Shown here: positions 8,041 through 15,526 of the stretch, one piece after another
Position numbering within the stretch: the stretch's first letter is position 1
Layout of the letters: the number at the start of each line of letters is the position of its first letter
Assembly (NCBI GenBank): GCA_964431385.1
Contig: CAYSJM010000004.1
Coordinates: forward strand, 1 to 64,000
Direction of reading: 5' to 3'
DNA: 64,000 nt
Source: UTCHB3 sp964431385
GTDB lineage: Bacteria; Bacteroidota; Ignavibacteria; Ignavibacteriales; Ignavibacteriaceae
Made by a program: the position numbers and the translations under genes
The notes under the pieces: generated by a model
What the model saw: the letters and a program-made list of their open reading frames with translations, nothing else
Databases searched by the model: none
What the model was told of the DNA's origin: nothing

Positions 8041-10143
8041 TTAGTCGAGTCTTCCATTTTTAAGTTCGTTCGCAAGACGGGTAGCTTTGTAAAGATTTTT
8101 AATCGCTTCATACATACCTGCAGAGTGAACAGAAACAGTTCTGTTAGCAGTCTCGTCGAAAATAAATTGACCAGGAAGGCTCTCAATGTTACCGTCGAAA
8201 GCGAGACCAACAATTTCAGCTTTCTGGTTAATTACAGGTGAACCTGAGTTTCCACCGATAATATCGTTTGTTGAAACGAAATTAAATGGAACGCTTAAGT
8301 CAAATTCTGCCGGTGGATTTTCCCATTTTTCGGGAAGGCTCCAGGGGAATTTTTTACCATGGCTGAAGTATCTGTCATAGAGTCCGTAGAAGGTAGTCAT
8401 TGATGGAGCGGTAGTTCCGTTATAGTCATATCCTTTCACTACGCCGTCAGAAATTCTGAGTGAAAAAGTTGCGTCAGGTGGAATTGTAGTTCCATAAACT
8501 TCGAAGACTGCTCTGCCAAGTTTTTCGAGATAAACAGCTTCTTCAGTTTGTGATTTTTTAACAATATCACTGTGTGATTTAACTTTTTCCTGTGCGAGGA
8601 TTGAGTATTTGATAAACGGATCGTCCGATTTAAGAATATCTTCAACGCTCATTTCCAGGAATTTTTCAACTTTCTCTTTTGAAGTAAGGCTACTTTTTTC
8701 GAGGAGATATTTAACTGCTGCATCACCTGTGCGACCACCGGTAAGTGCCTGGAATGCCGGGTGATTTGTTCCGATTAACCCACTGATAAAAGTTATGTTT
8801 TCTTTTAACAGGAGTTCAGACATTGTCTGGTCAAAATCGTCGGGGAATACGGTCAAATCAGGTTTATTTCCTTTTTTAGCAGCACCAACGATACCTGACG
8901 CTGTAAGGAAGTATTGTGAGAAGATCATTGGTCTAACTCTGAAAGCGTTAAGTTCGTTAAATACTTCGTGCATTTTTTTTCTGCCTTCAGCTATTTTATC
9001 CCAAAGGTGACCATATTCGGAAGCGAGTTTTGGATCAGCCATAACAGCGGCTTTAAATTTAGCTTCCCAATCTTGTTTTTTCTTCATGAAAACGGGATTC
9101 ATTAGTCCTTCGAGCTGGCCATTGGTAGCTTTAAGTCCGTTCGCAAAGCTGAAGAGCTGATCGTTCATTTCGAAAGCTTTTTCCGGCTTCAATTCAAGAT
9201 ATTTTGAATAAGAATTTACAAGTGATTTCAAAAATCCAATGGTAACCGGTGTTGTGTAATCTCTTTGTGATTCGAGCATGGAAACGGTATAAAGTCTGTT
9301 TGTGGTTCCCGGGTTACCGACAACAAATACAGGTTCACCGGTCATTGCACCGTTTGTGCTCCATTTGAAGTAATGGTCGCTTTTAAGTGGTTTTCCGTTA
9401 TCATCATAAACACGGAAAAAGGTGCAATCGAGATTGTATCTTGGATAAGTAAAGTTATCAGGATCGCCGCCGAAGAAACCGAGCTGATCTTCGGGAGCAA
9501 AAACGAGTCTTACATCGTTATATCTTTTGAATCCATAGAGAGAATATTTTCCACCGTTAAAGAATGTGATAACCTGACCTTTTAAGCCTTTTTCATTTTT
9601 TAACTGCTCAATCAGCTCTTTCTTTTTGGCATCTCTGGTTTTTAATTTTTCTTCATCGGTTGTGCCGGAGTCCATAGCTTCTCTAATTTTTGCAGTGACA
9701 TCCTCAATGTAGATGAGTTGTTCAACGAAAAGACCTGCTACTTTTCTCTCTTCTTCGAGAGTAGTGGCCCAAAAACCTGATTTATGAAGGTCTTCGCCCT
9801 CTTTAGAAACTTCTGTTATGCTTTCTCTGCCGCAGTGGTGGTTAGTCATTACAAGACCGTCACCTGAGACAAAAGATGCGGAACAATAATCAGCGAAACG
9901 GAGAGCTGACATTCTTACATCGCTATACCAATCATCATCCGGCGAAAAATTGTATGTCGATTTGAGGTGATCCGTTGGCGGGAAATCAAATGTCCACATC
10001 CTGCCGGTATCGAACTTACCTGCTTTTACAGTATCAAGATTTACTCCGGCATACTGAGCGGAGAGAGTGAAGGTTAGGGTAAGTAGAAGTAATGTCGTTG
10101 AGAGAACAACACGCCTTAACTGCCTGAAAGAATTAGAGACCAT
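8041..10143 (-). CDS. Dipeptidyl-peptidase of family S46, DPP7-like
   Basis: ~700 residues. S46 enzymes are chymotrypsin-fold exopeptidases that release N-terminal dipeptides in the periplasm for peptide uptake. The catalytic His region (VMTNHHCGRESI) and Ser region (GGNSGSPV) are intact. After the serine the sequence reads AFDGN; in the family a Gly here is typical of DPP7 (hydrophobic P1), while Arg marks the acidic-specific DPP11, so DPP7 type is favoured. I chose ATG 10143 because AAAGGAG lies 5 bp before it; a start 9 codons earlier has no such site. A signal peptide (hydrophobic LLLLTLTFTLSAQ) follows. It is followed by a strong terminator. Confidence 0.9.
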   Translation of the reverse strand: MVSNSFRQLRRVVLSTTLLLLTLTFTLSAQYAGVNLDTVKAGKFDTGRMWTFDFPPTDHLKSTYNFSPDDDWYSDVRMSALRFADYCSASFVSGDGLVMTNHHCGRESITEVSKEGEDLHKSGFWATTLEEERKVAGLFVEQLIYIEDVTAKIREAMDSGTTDEEKLKTRDAKKKELIEQLKNEKGLKGQVITFFNGGKYSLYGFKRYNDVRLVFAPEDQLGFFGGDPDNFTYPRYNLDCTFFRVYDDNGKPLKSDHYFKWSTNGAMTGEPVFVVGNPGTTNRLYTVSMLESQRDYTTPVTIGFLKSLVNSYSKYLELKPEKAFEMNDQLFSFANGLKATNGQLEGLMNPVFMKKKQDWEAKFKAAVMADPKLASEYGHLWDKIAEGRKKMHEVFNELNAFRVRPMIFSQYFLTASGIVGAAKKGNKPDLTVFPDDFDQTMSELLLKENITFISGLIGTNHPAFQALTGGRTGDAAVKYLLEKSSLTSKEKVEKFLEMSVEDILKSDDPFIKYSILAQEKVKSHSDIVKKSQTEEAVYLEKLGRAVFEVYGTTIPPDATFSLRISDGVVKGYDYNGTTAPSMTTFYGLYDRYFSHGKKFPWSLPEKWENPPAEFDLSVPFNFVSTNDIIGGNSGSPVINQKAEIVGLAFDGNIESLPGQFIFDETANRTVSVHSAGMYEAIKNLYKATRLANELKNGRLD

Positions 10144-10180
10144 ACAGCTCCTTTTGGGATAATTAATCATTTATAAACGA

Positions 10181-10212
10181 TAAAGTTACATATTTTTTGC
10201 GAGCGATTCAAG
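10181..10212 (-). promoter_or_regulatory. Candidate promoter of the S46 peptidase gene
   Basis: Minus strand CTTG (10212-10209), 20 bp, TAACTTTA (10188-10181), a one-mismatch match to TAnnTTTG. The -33 part overlaps the stop of the upstream gene. Confidence 0.45.
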
Positions 10213-11338
10213 ATTGAAATGGATGGAGCAAAAATGTGGCTGAACCCATCAGATTGCCATTCACTCTTATATCAACAGGTTGCTCACCGGGATAATAAAC
10301 CCGGGTGGTTATTGGAACAATTGAAATTTTCCGTGAAAATTTGACTTTTTCACCGGGTTTAATGTTCCGTTTGGCTAATTTAAAAACTTTAAGTTGATTG
10401 GAACCATTTGCTTTTTTGAAGTGAATCCCATAATCCACCATCAGCGACACTTCCGAATCACCCTTATTTTGAAGTGAAAACGAAAGTATTAACGATTCAC
10501 CTAATTTTATCTCCTTTTTGGAGAGTTCAATCTCATCGATTGCCACATTTATATTGGCGGGAAAACCTTGCAATTCGAGCGATTCTTTATTTCCCTTTTT
10601 AAAGAGGGTTCTCAGCGAATGATTTATAACCCACTCTCGCTCCGGTGTTGCATCAATTTTCCATTTTTTTAGTGTGTCCATCACAATTTGTGGATTATCT
10701 TTTGAAATGTCATTCAGATTATTTGCAACCGATCTTCTGACATCGAGTGCGGGGTCATCCTTCAGTAGTTCAAGAATTTTGAGGACCGGTGTCGGATCAG
10801 CGACGAAATTCTGAAGCCGTATCCCCCAGGGTAGTCTTGGTCGTGACCCCTCTGAAGCAAGTCTTCTGGCAGCAGCATCAGGGTGAAGTGCAAGCTCTTC
10901 CAGCTTTTGCATAGTGGCTTCAGGGTATTTAACTATGAAGTGTCGAATATCAAATTCGGCTGAAGCACGAAGAGTCATTTCAAACAATGCGTCAAGCGAC
11001 AATTCGAAATGATCCAGACCTTTCCTTGCAATGAAATTGCTTAGAGGCAATACCATGAATCCCCCCATGTCTTTTAATTCCTTGCTGTGGGGTTCGGGGA
11101 GCGATTTTACGAGAATGTCGGCTGCCGTCTCAAATTCAACAGGAAGGAATTTTTCGATGGCATTAGAGATGAGTGAGATTCTTTCGCTGAAGCTTAATGG
11201 AGCAAGTTGTGCTTCTATAAATTGCACAAATCCAGATTCATCAAAACGAGGATACATATTTTTCAGGCGTCTTGAAAGGTTCAAAACACCTTCCATATTA
11301 AACAAATTTCTGATCAGGAATTTTTCTTCCACACTCAA
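10208..11338 (-). CDS. DNA alkylation-repair glycosylase, AlkC-like, with C-terminal Ig-like domain
   Basis: 376 residues. The N-terminal ~260 are HEAT-like helical repeats of the AlkC/AlkD superfamily; the hallmark SEGSRPRLPWGIRLQ (~168-182) is the AlkC-type active-site segment. The last ~110 residues are a beta-rich Ig-like domain (from INVAIDEIELSKKEIKLGES), as described for AlkC enzymes. The family excises 3-methyladenine and 3-methylcytosine type lesions without base flipping. The start is ATG 11338. It lies upstream of the S46 gene on the same strand, but that gene has its own candidate promoter. Function by family; lesion preference cannot be read from sequence. Confidence 0.85.
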   Translation of the reverse strand: MSVEEKFLIRNLFNMEGVLNLSRRLKNMYPRFDESGFVQFIEAQLAPLSFSERISLISNAIEKFLPVEFETAADILVKSLPEPHSKELKDMGGFMVLPLSNFIARKGLDHFELSLDALFEMTLRASAEFDIRHFIVKYPEATMQKLEELALHPDAAARRLASEGSRPRLPWGIRLQNFVADPTPVLKILELLKDDPALDVRRSVANNLNDISKDNPQIVMDTLKKWKIDATPEREWVINHSLRTLFKKGNKESLELQGFPANINVAIDEIELSKKEIKLGESLILSFSLQNKGDSEVSLMVDYGIHFKKANGSNQLKVFKLAKRNIKPGEKVKFSRKISIVPITTRVYYPGEQPVDIRVNGNLMGSATFLLHPFQS

Positions 11339-11457
11339 CCAAAATAATCAAATTGTAAAGATATGTCAGAGGTGAACCATCTCCAAAGTTTTTTGGATGA
11401 TAAGTTGAATCAGAGGATAAATGGTATTAACAGGGGATGTTCGAGATTTTTAAGAGC

Positions 11458-11871
11458 TTAAATTGCACATGAATTACAATATTTAGTATTCATTATGTGA
11501 GCAGTAATCAGGGAAATACCACCGGCAATAACCATTAGTAAATGGGTGTTAAGTTCAAATCCTGAGTGGTCGTGGTCATGAGCACCACCAAGAAACAAAG
11601 AAGATGAAACTATAAGTATAGTCCCGATTGCGAGCAATGAAATTATGAAAGGGTTTCTATGCGACTTCCAGGCTTTGTAAACAGCATAACCCGAGACAGG
11701 AATAACAAGAAGGGCGAGTAGGTCATGCAAAAAACCACCAACATTATTCAACGCAAGGGCAGTGAGAATCACAGGTCTAAGTGTACACTCGATTAGGCAA
11801 AGAGTCGAAACTGTTATGCCTGTTTTGTCGATGTTATGAATCTTGTTGTGTTCCAAATGGTCAAATTTCAC
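11458..11871 (-). CDS. MerC-domain membrane protein
   Basis: ~137 residues with four membrane segments. The sequence GITVSTLCLIECTLRPVILTAL matches the first helix of MerC-type proteins, in which cysteines line a metal path; here one Cys (LCLIEC) plus a C-terminal CNSCAI remain, and a HDHDH cluster lies in a loop. MerC proteins move Hg(II) or other metals inward. The frame is open back to a TTG at 11943, but that start lies upstream of the best promoter (-7 box at 11909-11902), so I chose GTG 11871, which has GGAA just before it. It is divergent from a Fur-family regulator with a shared operator, which supports a metal role. Confidence 0.7.
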   Translation of the reverse strand: MKFDHLEHNKIHNIDKTGITVSTLCLIECTLRPVILTALALNNVGGFLHDLLALLVIPVSGYAVYKAWKSHRNPFIISLLAIGTILIVSSSLFLGGAHDHDHSGFELNTHLLMVIAGGISLITAHIMNTKYCNSCAI

Positions 11872-11901
11872 TGTATTCCGGAAAAATTGTTTTTGATGTA
11901 T

Positions 11902-11932
11902 CAAATGTATGAAGAAATAATCAATCTTGCAA
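11902..11932 (-). promoter_or_regulatory. Promoter of the MerC-like gene
   Basis: Minus strand TTG (11932-11930), 20 bp, TACATTTG (11909-11902), a perfect TAnnTTTG -7 box. The TTG lies inside the palindrome at 11927-11943. Confidence 0.6.
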
Positions 11933-11943
11933 CATTGTTGCAA
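11927..11943. promoter_or_regulatory. Fur-family operator between divergent promoters
   Basis: A perfect 17-bp palindrome, TTGCAACA-T-TGTTGCAA. It contains the -33 TTG of both flanking promoters, so a bound dimer would block transcription both ways. The size and symmetry suit a Fur/Zur-family dimer and the adjacent regulator belongs to that family. Which metal it senses is not evident. Confidence 0.7.
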
Positions 11944-11968
11944 AAATAAAATTTAAATGTTATCTTTA
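11938..11968 (+). promoter_or_regulatory. Promoter of the Fur-family regulator gene
   Basis: TTG (11938-11940), 20 bp, TATCTTTA (11961-11968), one mismatch from TAnnTTTG. The -33 box is within the palindrome, implying autoregulation. Confidence 0.55.
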
Positions 11969-11994
11969 CACAGCAAAAAAATGAAAAAAGCAGA

Positions 11995-12414
11995 ATGAAC
12001 AACCCTGAAGAATTACTCAAAAGACATGGTGTAAGGATCACCAACATCAGAAAAGAGATAGTTTCCACACTCTTAGAGAAAACAACTGCTCTATCGTGTA
12101 AAGAGATTAAGGAAAATATCGATGAATCTTACGACAGGGTAACAGTTTACCGTACATTAAACACTTTTGTTGATGAAGGTATAATTCATCAAATCGCTTC
12201 GAGTGACGGGACAGTTTTATATGCACTCTGCTCCTCCGGCTCTTGCAACACCCACCATCATGAAGACCACCACATCCATTTTCTTTGCTCTTCCTGTGGG
12301 CAGACTTTTTGTCTTAACTACCACAAGCAACCAGAACTGGATATTCCGGAGGGATATTTAGTTGAAGCGTTGGAAATTTCAGCCACCGGAATCTGTAAAG
12401 AGTGTAAAATTTAA
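11995..12414 (+). CDS. Fur-family metal-dependent transcriptional regulator (Fur/Zur type)
   Basis: 139 residues. The N-terminal winged helix (~1-80, LLKRHGVRITNIRKEIVSTL...YDRVTVYRTLNTFVDEGII) is followed by the metal-binding dimerisation domain. Two CxxC motifs (CSSC and CKEC) form the structural zinc site; a histidine-rich stretch (HHHEDHHIH) supplies sensory ligands. Fur-family dimers repress metal uptake or efflux genes when loaded. The start is ATG 11995, ~27 bp after the predicted -7 box. The regulator shares a palindromic operator with the divergent MerC-like gene. Zur is favoured over Fur by the MerC-like neighbour, weakly. Confidence 0.88.
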   Translation: MNNPEELLKRHGVRITNIRKEIVSTLLEKTTALSCKEIKENIDESYDRVTVYRTLNTFVDEGIIHQIASSDGTVLYALCSSGSCNTHHHEDHHIHFLCSSCGQTFCLNYHKQPELDIPEGYLVEALEISATGICKECKI

Positions 12415-12472
12415 TAAAATTTTCTCCATTCCTTTGTTCTGATCAAAAAATAAATTAAGTTACGAGTGGCAT

Positions 12473-12491
12473 CGGTCAAAATTATTGACCG
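12473..12491. promoter_or_regulatory. Palindrome upstream of the first twin membrane-anchored gene
   Basis: Perfect inverted repeat CGGTCAA-AATTA-TTGACCG, 51 bp before the ATG at 12542. It could be an operator or a weak hairpin terminator for the regulator gene; there is no T-run. Confidence 0.4.
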
Positions 12492-12541
12492 GAAAATGTC
12501 ATGCATTAACTGAGAATTATTGGTGAAGGAGACAGGGATTC

Positions 12542-13150
12542 ATGCGAGCGAAACAGAATCAAACGATTATGGTTTTGATGGGAGTTATCATTATGTTGCT
12601 CCTGGTAGTGGTTGTAATATTTGCCTTTCAAGGAAAAAAAACTGAAGCACCGCCTTCAACTGATTCAGTAAAAACTGAAGCCCCAACACGCACTTACGAT
12701 GGTCCTCAAGTGAGTGTGGATACTACACCGGTTTATGTACCACCAGACTCTTCGAGAATTACTGATTCCGGAAAATTATCAGAAATTGAGTCGTTTTTCC
12801 GGATATACAGCAGAGCCAACCGGGATGAGGATGTTAACACTTTGTTAGACCTCTACACTTATCCCACTTTCTACATAAAAAAAACTTACGATAAAAATGA
12901 GTTAAGAGCTATAATAGTAAAATTCTTCGACCACACCCGACCCATTGAACATAATTTCAACAACATGTCCGCATATCAATTTGAATCAGGTGAAGTTTCG
13001 GCGTTGATTACTGAGGTACACAACACTTTTGATGAAAATAGCGATAAAACAGTAAACACAAAAGTGAGAAAGTATTTTAAGTTTGTACCATCTGGAAACG
13101 GCTATCGGTGTATGGAACAACTCTTAATTGCGAAACTTAAAGCGGATTGA
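12542..13150 (+). CDS. Membrane-anchored protein with NTF2-like domain (first of a tandem pair)
   Basis: 202 residues: a short basic N-terminus, one membrane anchor (~9-28, MVLMGVIIMLLLVVVVIFAF), a Pro/Thr-rich linker (~32-75), then a ~125-residue globular domain. The domain (EIESFFRIYSRANRDEDVNTLLDLYTYP...YFKFVPSGNGYRC) looks like the SnoaL/NTF2 fold by pattern of helices and strands; this is a tentative call. AGGAGACAGGG precedes the ATG. The next gene is a paralogue with the same layout, and a Ser/Thr kinase converges on the pair. Confidence 0.6.
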   Translation: MRAKQNQTIMVLMGVIIMLLLVVVVIFAFQGKKTEAPPSTDSVKTEAPTRTYDGPQVSVDTTPVYVPPDSSRITDSGKLSEIESFFRIYSRANRDEDVNTLLDLYTYPTFYIKKTYDKNELRAIIVKFFDHTRPIEHNFNNMSAYQFESGEVSALITEVHNTFDENSDKTVNTKVRKYFKFVPSGNGYRCMEQLLIAKLKAD

Positions 13151-13253
13151 GTTTATTAAAAAGATTAATAAGTCAGAAATGTTTAGCTTCCGGAGTTTCA
13201 TCAGAGATCACACACCGGTAGCAGAATTGAACCAAATTTGGAGATAGGGAATT

Positions 13254-13814
13254 ATGCACAAAAATCAGAACAAAACAGTAATGATATTGATGGGAGTAAT
13301 TATAGTATTGCTTCTGGTGGTTATTGGTCTTTTTTTGGTGACTCAAGGCAAAGGGGATAAGAAAGGAAATGCACTCGACTCAGCGAAAGGAACACAGTCG
13401 AGATCTGATTCTGTGAGGTTAAGCGACCCGGGAAAGCTCGCCGCAGTTCAAAATTTCTTTGATTCATACAGCAGAGCCAATCAGATGGAATTAACGGAAG
13501 AATTGACATGGTTATACACTGATCCTGCGATTTACGGAAAGAATACCTACAGCAGAATCAAGATGCGGAGTACGCTCGCCAATTTTTTTGCTAATACCGA
13601 CCCTGTTCAGCACTATTTCTCTAATTTGGTTGCTTATGAATATGAATCAGGGACAGTTTCGGCGTACATCACCGAATTCCATGCGTCACTTGATTTAAGG
13701 ATGGATAAAGTTTCAAGATTCAAGGTTTACAAGAATTTTAGACTTGTACCCACCAATAACGGGTATAAGTGTGCAGAGCAGCACATTATTTCAACTTTGA
13801 ATCCGGATCAGTAG
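13254..13814 (+). CDS. Membrane-anchored protein with NTF2-like domain (second of a tandem pair)
   Basis: 186 residues, paralogous to the gene 103 bp upstream: same N-terminal anchor (MILMGVIIVLLLVVIGLFLV), a shorter charged linker, and the same domain (VQNFFDSYSRANQ...YKNFRLVPTNNGYKCAEQHII). The two share the motifs SYSRAN/IYSRAN, YESG/FESG and NNGY/GNGY. A local tandem duplication with linker divergence explains them. The soluble domain should face the periplasm. It ends 3 bp before the converging kinase gene's stop. No catalytic residues are apparent. Confidence 0.6.
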   Translation: MHKNQNKTVMILMGVIIVLLLVVIGLFLVTQGKGDKKGNALDSAKGTQSRSDSVRLSDPGKLAAVQNFFDSYSRANQMELTEELTWLYTDPAIYGKNTYSRIKMRSTLANFFANTDPVQHYFSNLVAYEYESGTVSAYITEFHASLDLRMDKVSRFKVYKNFRLVPTNNGYKCAEQHIISTLNPDQ

Positions 13815-13817
13815 AGG

Positions 13818-14882
13818 TTATTTCTTCAAGAGATATTTGATCAGAAAACCGAGTCCAATTATTACACCTATGAGAAAAGTTACGAGTAGATAGTAAAGTC
13901 CACTACTGCTTTCCTCTTCATCCTCTTCCTCAGCTTCTTCCACCTCAGGAGTTGGCTTGGGCTTTGAAGGTGCGTAGTCGCCGTCAGGTTCTATAGGACT
14001 TCGTTCAGTTACCGTCTCACCGGGTGCTGAGAAAGGTTCGAGACTTGGAGTGGTAACACAGGCTTTAATTTCGACCGCATCAATAAACTCACCGATCGAT
14101 CTGAATCTTAGATTTTTATCTTTTTGAATCGCTTTTCTTATAATTTCTACGAGATATTCAGGGATATGCGGGTAAAATTCTCTTGGGTCGGGTATCGGGG
14201 AAGAGTTTATTATCCTTATTTTATCGAGGACTGAATCGTGAGGTCCAAAGTTAAAAGGAAGTCTTCCTGCAAGCATTTCATATAGAGTCATTCCGAGGCT
14301 GTAAACATCACACCGTTGGTCAACATCCTTTCCGGTCATCTGTTCCGGACTCATATACTCGAGTGTTCCCAGCATTGTGCCGGTTGCAGTGTGGCTGTCG
14401 CCTCCGAGAACTTTAGCTATTCCAAAATCTGTAACTTTGGCTATTCTATCCCTCGTCAGTAGAATATTCGAGGGTTTTATATCACGGTGAATGAGTGGTT
14501 TTGGGAGGTCGTGAGCGTGTTTAATGGCTGAGGCAATTTGTAGAAAAATAGGTATGGCGATTTCAGGTACGATCGGACCCACTTCCTTGCCAATTACCTT
14601 GGAAAGGGGTTTACCATCGATATATTCCATTATTATGCAGAGATTGTTCCCCTCGGTTACATAGTCGTACACCTGAACGATACCGGGATGACGAAGTCTT
14701 CCTGCGTTTCTTGCTTCTTCTTCAAATCTTGCTCGCATCTGTGGGTCAATGGCAAACTGTTCGTAGAGCATTTTCATCGCCCGAATTTCTCCGGTGATGT
14801 GGTGCCTTACTTTCATGACCTTCGCCATTCCACCATATCCTATGTTCTCTATTAACTCGTAAGACTGTATTGTTTGACTCAT
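13818..14882 (-). CDS. Hanks-type Ser/Thr protein kinase with C-terminal membrane anchor
   Basis: 354 residues. The kinase domain (~8-270) has a Gly-rich loop (GYGGMAKV), a VAIK-type lysine (IRAMKML), catalytic loop HRDIKPSNILL, DFG (DFGIAKVL) and an SPE in place of APE with LEYMSPEQM. A Pro/acidic linker (~275-325) leads to one membrane segment near the end (YYLLVTFLIGVIIGLGFLI), so the kinase domain is cytoplasmic and tail-anchored, with no PASTA or other extracellular sensor. It phosphorylates Ser/Thr on unknown targets. ATG 14882 starts the gene. It converges on the twin NTF2-like genes; no phosphatase is adjacent. Confidence 0.9.
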   Translation of the reverse strand: MSQTIQSYELIENIGYGGMAKVMKVRHHITGEIRAMKMLYEQFAIDPQMRARFEEEARNAGRLRHPGIVQVYDYVTEGNNLCIIMEYIDGKPLSKVIGKEVGPIVPEIAIPIFLQIASAIKHAHDLPKPLIHRDIKPSNILLTRDRIAKVTDFGIAKVLGGDSHTATGTMLGTLEYMSPEQMTGKDVDQRCDVYSLGMTLYEMLAGRLPFNFGPHDSVLDKIRIINSSPIPDPREFYPHIPEYLVEIIRKAIQKDKNLRFRSIGEFIDAVEIKACVTTPSLEPFSAPGETVTERSPIEPDGDYAPSKPKPTPEVEEAEEEDEEESSSGLYYLLVTFLIGVIIGLGFLIKYLLKK

Positions 14883-15170
14883 GTTTCGACCATTTAACTT
14901 AAATAATATCGGTTTCAGATTTTCTCGAATTTCCTCTTATAAACTATATAAAAAAATCCAAATTTCGGAAAATATTTTTTTAAGGATGAAGGCTGATGGT
15001 TAAGCCCTTGCGGCGACATGTGGGCAAGGGACGCAGATACACGCAGATTAAACAGATTTTCGCAGAGTAAGAATGAACCCATGTGGCGACATGTGGATAA
15101 ATCTCAGTGCATTCCAAATATTTTCTCCCTTAGAAAATTCGACCTAAAAATCAGTTTAAATAATTGTGAT

Positions 15171-15215
15171 GTGTGACCGTGACCTTATATGTGTATTACC
15201 GGGTCACGGATCACC
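15171..15215. repeat. Imperfect inverted repeat
   Basis: GTGTGACCGTGACC (15171-15184) faces GGTCACGGATCACC (15202-15215); the inner eight bases pair perfectly. Confidence 0.5.
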
Positions 15216-15227
15216 TATTCCCATTCA

Positions 15228-15278
15228 ATTGTGATGATTGTGATTTTTCTATATATTCAATCCCATCACAATCACAAT
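15228..15278. repeat. Inverted repeat built of ATTGTGAT units
   Basis: ATTGTGATGATTGTGAT (15228-15244) faces ATCACAATCACAAT (15265-15278), pairing over 14 bases with a 3-nt bulge and a 20-nt loop. It can form a cruciform or RNA hairpin. Confidence 0.5.
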
Positions 15279-15526
15279 GGTGTTCTGACACCCGATGCAT
15301 CCAAACACTTCAAACTTCTTTTCATCAAGATCTACATCAGTTGATGGTTGAGTTTCTTATCCTTGAGTGCGTTTAAATGTTTTTTCCCTGCACTTGTCTT
15401 CATTTCGGTAAAAACTGTTTAATTTGATATTGCGATTCTCTTCCGGTCATAACTGAATAGATAGAAACTTACTTACAAATTATGTAAATTTGGATTCATT
15501 TATTAAATATTTAGCAAAAGAAGTAT

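Larger units (their letters stand above)
14883..15526. other. 644-bp intergenic region with short repeats, no convincing gene
   Basis: No ORF here has coding character; a 67-codon ORF at 15173 is made of repeat sequence. The region contains two copies of GGCGACATGTGG (15012 and 15080 areas; a related GGCGACATATTGG occurs at ~45132), a CGCAGAT/AACAGATT-type repeat near 15035-15067, and two neighbouring inverted repeats (15171-15215 and 15228-15278). A -7-like TAAATTTG at 15485-15492 probably belongs to the glnS promoter; I see no clear -33 box. Confidence 0.5.

Noticed and set aside
11872..11943. N-terminal extension of the MerC-like protein from TTG 11943
   Set aside because: This start lies upstream of the predicted promoter and within the operator palindrome.
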